This document shows, piece by piece, positions 8,854-17,302 of a stretch of DNA of 33,322 nt; the first letter of the stretch is position 1; each line of letters opens with the position of its first letter. Position numbers and translations under genes: made by a program. The notes under the pieces were generated by a model, which saw only the letters and a program-made list of their open reading frames with translations, made no database searches and was not told where the DNA came from. This DNA comes from Flavobacteriaceae bacterium (GTDB lineage Bacteria; Bacteroidota; Bacteroidia; Flavobacteriales; Flavobacteriaceae): assembly GCA_029939235.1 (NCBI GenBank), contig JAOZTG010000007.1, positions 9,142-42,463 of the forward strand, written 5' to 3'.

Positions 8854-10101
8854 TTAATTTAAAGAAAACTGACTTAATAAGTTTATTCCTCCATCCGAAT
8901 ATGTGTATTGATACAGCACTTCCTCACCAATCATAAACAAATGATCTTCCAAGGGAATAACATCAAAAGTATTTATATCTTTAAAGTGATCAACCAATTG
9001 TAGATCTTCTACATTGGTCTTGTCATACACTTTCAATCCTGAATTTCCATCACAAATAAAAAGTAAATTATTCTTTATCCCTAAACCATAGGGATTATCC
9101 ATAGCGTATGACTTTTTAAGCTTAGGATTGTACAAATCAGTTATATCAACAATTTGAAGACTGCTATCTAATGCTCCGCATGAATTTCCTGCTCTTAAAG
9201 TTATATAAGCATACTCATCATCTACAACCACAGGATCACATGCTGTTCCGTGTTGAAATTCAGATACAAGTTGCGGAGTTGCAGGCGATTCAATATCATA
9301 TATATACATGCCTCTCATGCTTCCCAGAAATAAATAATTTCCTTTGTTAAAAATAGTTTCTATATCAAATCCTGCAAAAATAGAACTTGACTGCTGAGGA
9401 TTTGTAAGCTTTTCAATATTAAATATATTTATATTATGGCTATCTACTGCATACAAATAATCATCAACAATTTTAAATTTCGCTAAAGATCCTCCTTGTC
9501 CTACAGAAGCATTTGACTCAGCAAAAGCGACAACGTCCATAAATCTTGTATTCAAATTTTCAATTTCTTCCATGCTCCTTTTTTCTTGCGTAACCTTCCA
9601 GCCGACTATAATTTCATTGGCATTTTGTGTATGATTTGTATAATCATAAACCAAATCATCCATAAAAGGCATCACTACATAAGCAGGAAAAACATCTTTT
9701 AGCCTGGTAACTTCTTTGATATCATGGATATTTGAAATATCAAAAATTACTAAATCCATTAAACTATCCACATACAAATAATCACCTTTGATCTCCATAT
9801 CATTATTTGCCTCCATTTTAATGCAAGCCACTTTTTTCGGACTTTCAGGATTTGAATTATCAATGATATGTATGCCATTTTCAATATCATTAACTAAAAC
9901 CAAATCCTTATACACATATATTTTTCCTGATTCAATAATTGGCAATGGCAACGTAATTTCAACTGAAGACCTTAAAGCCTCTTTGGTCATGTACTTTGGT
10001 GTAGCAACATTAACCATAACAAATTCACCATCGATCTCATCATTACAAGATTGCAACATAAAAAACAACATTGTTAAAGCTAATAATATTTTTACTTTCA
10101 T
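8854..10101 (-). CDS. LVIVD-repeat beta-propeller lipoprotein
   Basis: This 415-residue predicted lipoprotein has a signal ending in MLQSC (Cys19). The mature part begins CNDEID, with acidic residues just after the lipidated Cys, resembling the lipoprotein export signal that sends Bacteroidota lipoproteins to the cell surface (inference). The rest is built from about seven repeats of the form (Y/L)LYV..-x-(L/I)xI(Y/F)DI-x-NP: e.g. GIHIIDNSNPESPKKV, DLVIFDISNIHDIKEV, GMYIYDIESPATPQLV, SLQIVDITDLYNPKLK and GLKVYDKTNVEDLQLV. This fits a seven-bladed propeller of the LVIVD family. Ligand and function are unknown. It stands alone, divergent from miaB, with its own terminator. Confidence 0.8.
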   Translation of the reverse strand: MKVKILLALTMLFFMLQSCNDEIDGEFVMVNVATPKYMTKEALRSSVEITLPLPIIESGKIYVYKDLVLVNDIENGIHIIDNSNPESPKKVACIKMEANNDMEIKGDYLYVDSLMDLVIFDISNIHDIKEVTRLKDVFPAYVVMPFMDDLVYDYTNHTQNANEIIVGWKVTQEKRSMEEIENLNTRFMDVVAFAESNASVGQGGSLAKFKIVDDYLYAVDSHNINIFNIEKLTNPQQSSSIFAGFDIETIFNKGNYLFLGSMRGMYIYDIESPATPQLVSEFQHGTACDPVVVDDEYAYITLRAGNSCGALDSSLQIVDITDLYNPKLKKSYAMDNPYGLGIKNNLLFICDGNSGLKVYDKTNVEDLQLVDHFKDINTFDVIPLEDHLFMIGEEVLYQYTYSDGGINLLSQFSLN

Positions 10102-10182
10102 AACTATTTCTATTTATAAACTCTTAGTATTATTAAAGATACTTCGTTTACAAAAAGGTTGTACTAAATTTAAGGTGACAAT

Positions 10183-10216
10183 TTGTCATATAATATAGAT
10201 TTTGGTTGTATCTTTG
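10183..10216 (+). promoter_or_regulatory. Promoter of the miaB operon
   Basis: TTG (10183-10185), 23 nt, then TATCTTTG (10209-10216): an exact TAnnTTTG element with a -33 TTG at the long end of the allowed spacing. The predicted transcript starts around 10221, which places the ATG at 10234 just inside the message. This argues against the more upstream start at 10183. Confidence 0.6.
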
Positions 10217-10233
10217 CCAACCAAATAAAATTT

Positions 10234-11667
10234 ATGGCCAGCGAAAATATAATAGAAGAAAAAAAACAAGGACAGGCATTGATAACAGAACAGAAAAATG
10301 GCAATTCTAAATTGTTATTTATAGAATCATATGGCTGTCAGATGAATTTGAATGACAGTGAGATCGTTGCTTCCATTTTAGCAGATGAGGGATTTAACAC
10401 CACACCACATTTAGAAGATGCGGATCTGGTTTTGGTAAACACCTGCTCTATTCGCGAAAAAGCAGAACAAACCATTAGAAAAAGATTACAAAAATACAAC
10501 CGGGTAAAAAGGATAAATCCCAATATGAAAATTGGTGTGTTGGGCTGTATGGCCGAACGATTAAAAACCAAATTTTTAGAGGAGGAAAAAATGGTGGATC
10601 TGGTTGTTGGTCCGGATGCCTATCGTGACCTGCCAAATCTTGTTAAAGAAGTAGAAAGTGGTAAAGATGCCATTAATGTAATCCTCTCAAAAGAAGAAAC
10701 TTATGGAGATGTTTCTCCGGTAAGGCTAAATACAAATGGCGTTTCAGCATTTATTTCTATCACACGAGGATGTGATAATATGTGTACTTTTTGTGTAGTT
10801 CCTTTTACAAGAGGTCGGGAGAGATCGAGAGACCCTCAGAGTATCATTAAAGAAGCACAGGATCTTTGGGATAAAGGCTATAAAGAAATTACACTTCTCG
10901 GACAAAATGTGGACTCTTATTTATGGTATGGTGGTGGTTTGAAAAAAGATCTGAAAAACGCTTCAGAAATAGCTCAGGCAACCGCCATTGATTTTGCTCA
11001 ACTACTTGAAATGGTGGCTGAAATACTACCAAAAATGCGAATTAGATTTGCCACTTCCAATCCACAGGATATGAGTATTGATGTTTTATACAGTATGGCA
11101 AAATATGATAATATTTGTAAATATATTCATCTTCCGGTTCAAACCGGAAGCAGTAGAATGTTGGAAAGAATGAACCGTCAGCATACTCGTGAAGAGTATA
11201 TGGAGTTAATTGATAAAATTAATGATATTTTACCTGATTGTGCTATTTCACAGGATATGATTGCAGGTTTTTGTGGAGAAACAGAAGAAGACCATAAAGA
11301 TACTCTTTCACTTATGGAATATGTAAAATATGACTTTGGATTTATGTTTGCTTATTCCGAAAGACCTGGCACCCCTGCAGAAAAAAGAATGGAAGACGAT
11401 GTTCCTTTAGAAATAAAAAAACGAAGATTATCGGAAATCATTAATCTACAGCAACAACATGGTTTATACCGTATGCAACAATTTATTGGTAAGACTGTTG
11501 AAATTTTGATCGAAGGTAATTCAAAAAAATCAGATGCTCAATGGATGGGAAGAAACTCTCAAAATGCAGTTGCTGTTTTTCCAAAAGGAAATGAAAATAT
11601 TGGAGATCTGGTCATGGTAAAAATTGAAGATTGCACCTCGGCTACCTTAATTGGGTCAAGAGTGTAA
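10234..11667 (+). CDS. miaB: tRNA-2-methylthio-N6-isopentenyladenosine synthase MiaB
   Basis: This radical-SAM methylthiotransferase adds a methylthio group to i6A37 of tRNAs reading U-starting codons. I choose the ATG at 10234 ([10 protein letters not shown], 477 residues) because the promoter element TATCTTTG lies between it and the track's start. Family length is about 470. The N-terminal methylthiotransferase domain has [22 protein letters not shown] and GVLGCMAER, supplying three cysteines for the auxiliary cluster. The radical-SAM domain has [19 protein letters not shown] with the CxxxCxxC motif. The TRAM domain is the last 65 or so residues. It heads a plus-strand run through secG. Confidence 0.97.
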   Translation: MASENIIEEKKQGQALITEQKNGNSKLLFIESYGCQMNLNDSEIVASILADEGFNTTPHLEDADLVLVNTCSIREKAEQTIRKRLQKYNRVKRINPNMKIGVLGCMAERLKTKFLEEEKMVDLVVGPDAYRDLPNLVKEVESGKDAINVILSKEETYGDVSPVRLNTNGVSAFISITRGCDNMCTFCVVPFTRGRERSRDPQSIIKEAQDLWDKGYKEITLLGQNVDSYLWYGGGLKKDLKNASEIAQATAIDFAQLLEMVAEILPKMRIRFATSNPQDMSIDVLYSMAKYDNICKYIHLPVQTGSSRMLERMNRQHTREEYMELIDKINDILPDCAISQDMIAGFCGETEEDHKDTLSLMEYVKYDFGFMFAYSERPGTPAEKRMEDDVPLEIKKRRLSEIINLQQQHGLYRMQQFIGKTVEILIEGNSKKSDAQWMGRNSQNAVAVFPKGNENIGDLVMVKIEDCTSATLIGSRV

Positions 11668-11718
11668 CAAAAAATAAGTGATCTGTTTTTAAACAAAAAA
11701 AACCTTAAAATTATTACT

Positions 11719-12957
11719 TTGGAACATCTACAAAACATAAAACAACGATTTGGAATTATAGGAAACAACAACCAGTTAAATCTTGCTTTACAAAAGGCCG
11801 TAAGGGTTGCTCCAACTGACATATCGGTTTTGGTTTCAGGAGAAAGTGGTGTTGGTAAAGAGGTTATTCCTAAGATCATTCATGGATTATCTCATAGGAA
11901 ACATGCAAAATATATTGCTGTAAACTGTGGAGCAATACCTGAAGGAACCATTGACAGTGAACTTTTTGGTCATGAAAAAGGATCGTTTACAGGTGCTACA
12001 CAAACCAGAAGTGGTTATTTTGAAGTTACTGATGGAGGAACCATTTTTTTAGATGAAGTTGGAGAATTACCTTTAACCACACAAGTGAGATTGCTTCGTG
12101 TTTTGGAAAATGGTGAGTTCTTAAAAGTTGGCTCATCAAAGGTGCAAAAGACCGATGTAAGAATTGTAGCCGCAACCAATATCAACATGATGGAGGCTAT
12201 CCAAAAAGGTAAATTCAGAGAAGATCTTTATTATCGTTTGAGCACTGTTGAAATTCATCTGCCACCTTTAAGAGATCGTGAAGAGGACATACATTTATTA
12301 TTTAGAAAATTCGCTTCTGATTTTGCTCAAAAATATAAAATGCCAACCATTCGGTTAGATGAATCTGCTGTAAATACACTAATTTCATATCCCTGGAAAG
12401 GAAATATCAGGCAATTAAAAAATATAACCGAACAAATATCGGTAATTGAACAAGCACGAAATATCACCAATGCCATTTTACAATCCTATCTGCCGGATTA
12501 CAGTGCTAATTTACCGGCAGTTATAGCAGATACAGACTCAAAAAGTGATTTCACTAATGAACGTGAGATCCTGTACAAGGTCTTGTTTGATATGCGTAAT
12601 GATATTACCGATCTAAAAAAATTAACACAAGAATTGATCAAAGACAAAAAAGGAGAAACACAAAAAGAAGATACCCAGTACCTTATTGATAAAATTTATG
12701 GTAAAGAGAATGAAGATCCAGGCAATACTTTAGAGATCATTTCAAATCCACAACAAAAAGACTATCAGGAAGACACAAAGATAAACACCTATGATGATGC
12801 TGAAACCATTGAGGAAACCATATCCCTTCAGGAAAAAGAATTTGAAATGATCAAATATGCTCTTGAACGAAATAAAGGTAAACGAAAATTAGCGGCAAAA
12901 GAGTTAGGGATTTCAGAGCGGACACTATACAGAAAAATAAATCAATATAATTTGTAA
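11719..12957 (+). CDS. Sigma-54 (RpoN)-dependent transcriptional activator, no receiver domain
   Basis: This 412-residue bacterial enhancer-binding protein remodels sigma-54 RNA polymerase by ATP hydrolysis. The start is TTG at 11719; there is no in-frame ATG before the AAA+ core and a stop (that of miaB) lies 54 nt upstream in the same frame. AAA+ motifs: Walker A GESGVGKE (41-48), sigma-54 contact loop GSFTGA (88-93, Ser for the usual Ala), Walker B GGTIFLDE (106-113). A Fis-type helix-turn-helix ends the protein (KLAAKELGISERTLYRKINQY). Only about 14 residues precede the ATPase domain, so there is no receiver or GAF sensor. A charged linker of about 105 residues (265-370) separates ATPase and DNA-binding parts. 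It sits 51 nt after miaB. Confidence 0.93.
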   Translation: MEHLQNIKQRFGIIGNNNQLNLALQKAVRVAPTDISVLVSGESGVGKEVIPKIIHGLSHRKHAKYIAVNCGAIPEGTIDSELFGHEKGSFTGATQTRSGYFEVTDGGTIFLDEVGELPLTTQVRLLRVLENGEFLKVGSSKVQKTDVRIVAATNINMMEAIQKGKFREDLYYRLSTVEIHLPPLRDREEDIHLLFRKFASDFAQKYKMPTIRLDESAVNTLISYPWKGNIRQLKNITEQISVIEQARNITNAILQSYLPDYSANLPAVIADTDSKSDFTNEREILYKVLFDMRNDITDLKKLTQELIKDKKGETQKEDTQYLIDKIYGKENEDPGNTLEIISNPQQKDYQEDTKINTYDDAETIEETISLQEKEFEMIKYALERNKGKRKLAAKELGISERTLYRKINQYNL

Positions 12958-12987
12958 ATACAAATGATTATTCGTTTATTCGTTAGC

Positions 12988-13001
12988 TGTTCTTAAGAAC
13001 A
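12988..13001. repeat. 14-bp perfect palindrome upstream of the lptE-like gene
   Basis: TGTTCTTAAGAACA is its own reverse complement and lies 27 nt before the lptE ATG, in the 71-nt gap after the sigma-54 activator gene. It could be an operator or a short RNA hairpin; there is no T-run after it, so it is not an intrinsic terminator. Its role is unknown. Confidence 0.4.
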
Positions 13002-13028
13002 TTATTAGCATCAACTATCAGTTTGAAA

Positions 13029-13532
13029 ATGAAAAAATACATATATTTATCTACTTTAATTGCATTGTTTTTTACACAAAGTTGTGGTGTTTATTCCTTT
13101 ACAGGAGGTAGTACCGGAGATGCTAAGACAATTCAAATTGACTATTTTCCAAATAATGCAAGATTAGTTGAACCTAGTTTAAGTCAGAAGTTTACAATTG
13201 CTTTACAGGATCTGTTTTTAAGACAAACCAACTTAAATCTAACCAACTCTGGAGGTGACCTCCATTTTGAAGGTGAGATCACCCAATACAGAATCACACC
13301 TATTGCAGCAACCGCTGATCAAAAAGCTGCTCAAAACAGGCTAACAATTGCAGTAAGAGTTAGATTTTACAACAGATTAATAGAAGAAGATAATTTTGAG
13401 CAAACCTTTTCATTTTACAGTGATTACGGCGGAAGTTTACAATTAACAGGAAGTGTTCTTGAAGAAGCTTATAATGAAATTTTCGAAAGATTAACGCAGG
13501 ATATATTTAATGCTTCGGTTGCGAAGTGGTAA
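13029..13532 (+). CDS. lptE: LptE-like LPS-assembly lipoprotein
   Basis: This 167-residue lipoprotein starts at the ATG at 13029; the track start at 13023 is a TTG two codons upstream. The signal peptide MKKYIYLSTLIALFFTQSC gives lipidated Cys19. The mature domain (GVYSFTGGSTGDAKTIQIDYFPN, then NSGGDLHFEGEITQYRITPI) matches the Bacteroidota LptE family. In that family the protein plugs the LptD barrel and helps insert lipopolysaccharide in the outer membrane. Sequence similarity to E. coli LptE is low in this phylum, so the assignment rests on the family pattern, size and conserved position between the sigma-54 activator and the TPR/secG genes. Confidence 0.85.
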   Translation: MKKYIYLSTLIALFFTQSCGVYSFTGGSTGDAKTIQIDYFPNNARLVEPSLSQKFTIALQDLFLRQTNLNLTNSGGDLHFEGEITQYRITPIAATADQKAAQNRLTIAVRVRFYNRLIEEDNFEQTFSFYSDYGGSLQLTGSVLEEAYNEIFERLTQDIFNASVAKW

Positions 13533-13540
13533 GAGAAAGC

Positions 13541-14326
13541 ATGAACTTAATTGAATTTACAGATTGTATTCAAAAGCCGGGTAAAATTACGTTGGACCAA
13601 ACTATTCAACTGGAAGGAATCTTATCAGAATATCCATATTTTCAGGCTGCTCATTTTTTATATCTAAACGGATTAAAAAATCAAAATAGCTTTAAATATA
13701 ACAATGCTTTAAAAAAAACAGCAGCTTATACAACTGACAGAACCGTTCTGTTCAACTATATTTCATCAAATGAATATATTTTTATTGAAAACAAAGATGC
13801 TAGTGACATCAAAATAAAAGACCTTAAAATTGTAAAAAATGAGCCACAGGATAAAGCTAAGGTCAAAGATCTTTCTCAGTCAAAACACAAAACTGATGAA
13901 TTACCTATAGGAAAGCCATTACAATTTGACGTTCATGAAACATATTCATTTAATCAATGGCTTAAAATAACTACTGCAAAGCCTGTTTCAAGAAAAAAAA
14001 ACAAAGATCTAACGGATGGTTCTCCTAAAAAAACCAATGAAAAATCATTGGAATCCGGTAAGAGTAATTTTGATATGATCGATAAATTCATTGCTTTTAA
14101 TAAGAAGTTAAGTCCTTCTGTGTCAGATAATAATGATGACATTTCAAAAGAGAGCATATTAGAAAATGAGAACTTAATGACAGAGACTTTAGCACATGTT
14201 TATCTGGAACAAAAAAAGTACAAAAAAGCAATCACGGCTTTTACCATTTTAAGTTTGAAATATCCAGAAAAAAGTAGTTTCTTTGCAAACCAAATTAAAG
14301 CAATAAAAAAAATTCAAAATAAATAG
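13541..14326 (+). CDS. Uncharacterised protein with C-terminal TPR-like helices
   Basis: This protein of 261 residues starts at ATG 13541 (MNLIEFTDCIQKPGKI), 8 nt after the lptE stop; the track's GTG at 13526 overlaps lptE and is less likely. The N-terminal part (1-90) is helical, with SEYPYFQAAHFLYLNGLKN. The middle (95-190) is lysine-rich and low in complexity, probably disordered. The end (LAHVYLEQKKYKKAITAFTILSLKYPEKS) is one clear tetratricopeptide-type repeat. There is no signal peptide or membrane helix, so it should be cytoplasmic. I recall this gene as a conserved hypothetical between lptE and secG in Flavobacteriia; no function is known to me. Confidence 0.85.
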   Translation: MNLIEFTDCIQKPGKITLDQTIQLEGILSEYPYFQAAHFLYLNGLKNQNSFKYNNALKKTAAYTTDRTVLFNYISSNEYIFIENKDASDIKIKDLKIVKNEPQDKAKVKDLSQSKHKTDELPIGKPLQFDVHETYSFNQWLKITTAKPVSRKKNKDLTDGSPKKTNEKSLESGKSNFDMIDKFIAFNKKLSPSVSDNNDDISKESILENENLMTETLAHVYLEQKKYKKAITAFTILSLKYPEKSSFFANQIKAIKKIQNK

Positions 14327-14329
14327 ATT

Positions 14330-14674
14330 ATGTCGTACTTTTTATTTTTAGTATTGATTATCATTGTATCGGTTTTACTTATTTTAGTGATCATGGTGCA
14401 AAACCCAAAAGGAGGTGGTTTATCATCTTCATTGGGCGGAGGAGGAAGTTCTTCCAATATTGGAGGCGTTCAAAATACAACCAACTTTTTAGATAAAAGT
14501 ACCTGGACATTAGCAACTGTGCTTTTTGCATTGATCTTGCTATCTAATTTTGCTATTCCAAGAAACAATACTGTTGATATGAAATCTGCAACTGAAAAAA
14601 TTATAAATGACAGAGAAGCTTTAGAAGCTCCTGCCATCTTAAATACTGACAAAATTATAGATAGTTCTAAGTAG
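14330..14674 (+). CDS. secG: Protein-export membrane protein SecG
   Basis: This 114-residue third subunit of the SecYEG translocon helps SecA-driven preprotein export. Two transmembrane helices (about 3-22 and 58-77) flank the characteristic loop MVQNPKGGGLSSSLGGGGSSS, glycine/serine-rich as in other SecG proteins. A polar tail of about 35 residues follows the second helix. It starts 3 nt after the TPR gene's stop, so it is translationally coupled, and it is the last gene before a strong terminator. Confidence 0.95.
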   Translation: MSYFLFLVLIIIVSVLLILVIMVQNPKGGGLSSSLGGGGSSSNIGGVQNTTNFLDKSTWTLATVLFALILLSNFAIPRNNTVDMKSATEKIINDREALEAPAILNTDKIIDSSK

Positions 14675-14692
14675 TATCTACAAAATACAATT

Positions 14693-14732
14693 AAAAAAAT
14701 GCCAACGTGATGACACGTTGGCATTTTTTTTT
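14693..14732. terminator. Strong intrinsic terminator after secG
   Basis: Perfect stem GCCAACGTG - ATGA - CACGTTGGC (14701-14722), extended by flanking A/T pairs and followed by a long T-run. It ends the miaB-secG operon; the A-run on the left would let it work on the minus strand too. Confidence 0.9.
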
Positions 14733-14747
14733 ACATATATATGTTAT

Positions 14748-14779
14748 TTGTCAGTTTTTAAAAATTGGCAATATTATTG
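14748..14779 (+). promoter_or_regulatory. Probable promoter of groESL
   Basis: TTG (14748-14750), 21 nt, then TATTATTG (14772-14779), one mismatch from TAnnTTTG. It lies 43 nt before the groES ATG and after the secG terminator. A short inverted repeat GCAAT-att-ATTGC (14768-14780) overlaps the -7 element. No CIRCE (TTAGCACTC-N9-GAGTGCTAA) is present, so HrcA control is not indicated. Confidence 0.45.
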
Positions 14780-14822
14780 CATCATGTAAATGAAAATAAT
14801 AAATAACTAAAAAATTTATATA

Positions 14823-15101
14823 ATGAGTAAATTAAGTATTCAACCTTTATCAGACAGAGTGGTTATAAAACCTTTAGAAGCAGAAACGCAAACAGCATCG
14901 GGTCTTTATATTCCTGATTCTGCAAAAGAGAAACCACAACAAGGAGAAGTCGTTGCTGTTGGTAAAGGAACAAAAGACGAACCTACTACTGTAAAAATTG
15001 GAGATACTGTACTCTATGGTAAATATGCAGGAACAGAATTGAAATTAGATGGCGGTGAGTATCTAATCATGAGAGAAAGTGACATTCTCGCTATCCTTTA
15101 A
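14823..15101 (+). CDS. groS: Co-chaperonin GroES
   Basis: This 92-residue 10-kDa co-chaperonin forms the heptameric lid of GroEL. It starts [21 protein letters not shown] and has the mobile-loop region [19 protein letters not shown], followed by [10 protein letters not shown] and [13 protein letters not shown], all standard. The length is normal. It is followed after 68 nt by groEL on the same strand. It is expected to be heat-inducible, but I see no CIRCE element. Confidence 0.98.
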   Translation: MSKLSIQPLSDRVVIKPLEAETQTASGLYIPDSAKEKPQQGEVVAVGKGTKDEPTTVKIGDTVLYGKYAGTELKLDGGEYLIMRESDILAIL

Positions 15102-15163
15102 TTTTTAATAAATTGATTATCAACCTATTCTAATTTTATAAATCTTAGGATAAAAAAACATAA

Positions 15164-16804
<1,641 letters not shown>

Positions 16805-16852
16805 GCCCCTAATTCTCTAAAAGGAATTTAGGTAAACATTTTTAATGAATTT

Positions 16853-16890
16853 AAAACCGTTTCAAATCAAATTTGGAACGGTTTTTTTTT
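16853..16890 (+). terminator. Intrinsic terminator after groEL
   Basis: AAAACCGTT-T-CAAAT pairs with ATTTG-G-AACGGTTTT around a CAA loop, giving a stem of about 15 pairs with one T-G wobble, followed by a run of T. It lies about 50 nt past the groEL stop. Confidence 0.85.
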
Positions 16891-16954
16891 GTAATTGATC
16901 AACAATACTAATTTTAACACTTGCAAAATAGAGCTCAAAGCAGATGATTATGGA

Positions 16955-17291
16955 ATGAAAAAATATGTGATGGTATTTTTAAAAAAAAGGTCTAAACAGA
17001 AGTCAGGATTCTATCACAAGATCAAAATTACAGAAAGCACATATGAATAATATTGAAAAAATGGCAGAAGACGATTACCTGGTTCTTGCCGGACCTTTTT
17101 TAGATAACGGAGAAATTAGAGGAATTTATATTTTCAATGTAGAAACTATTGAAGAAGCCAAAAAACTTACAGAAACAGATCCTCTGATCAAATCTGGCGG
17201 ATTGATCATGGAACTTCATCCCTGGTATGGCAGTGCTGCAACTCAGGAAATAGGAAAAATTCATAAAACAATTCAAAAGATTAAATTCTAA
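16955..17291 (+). pseudogene. YciI-family protein gene split by a frameshift in an A8 run
   Basis: The track lists only an 82-residue ORF from 17043 (MNNIEKMAEDDYLVLAGPF...MELHPWYGSAA), which is the C-terminal three quarters of a YciI/YCII-like dimeric alpha-beta barrel domain. In another frame, the ATG at 16955 encodes MKKYVMVFLKK, a typical YciI first strand, up to the run of eight A at 16981-16988. Removing one A joins the frames and gives MKKYVMVFLKKGLNRSQDS, then TRSKLQKAHMNNIEKM, a continuous 111-residue protein. Codons before 16955 (ADDYG) also look coding, so a longer N-terminus may once have existed. The gene is a pseudogene, a sequencing error, or read by slippage. The function of the family is largely unknown. 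Confidence 0.8.
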
Positions 17292-17302
17292 ATAAAACTC
17301 AG

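Noticed and set aside
10102-10182. Promoter for the LVIVD gene (minus-strand TATCTTTA, 10134-10141)
   Set aside because: One mismatch in the -7 element and no TTG at suitable distance, so it is too weak to list.
10183-10233. Upstream start for miaB ([17 protein letters not shown])
   Set aside because: The -7 promoter element TATCTTTG (10209-10216) lies inside this stretch, and MASENI at 10234 fits family length.
13526-13540. GTG start of the TPR gene overlapping lptE
   Set aside because: An ATG at 13541, 8 nt after the lptE stop, is a better start and removes the overlap.
17043-17291. Stand-alone 82-residue YciI ORF as listed in the track
   Set aside because: The upstream frame supplies the missing first strand of the domain once one A of an A8 tract is removed, so the ORF is the 3' part of a frameshifted gene, not a complete small gene.
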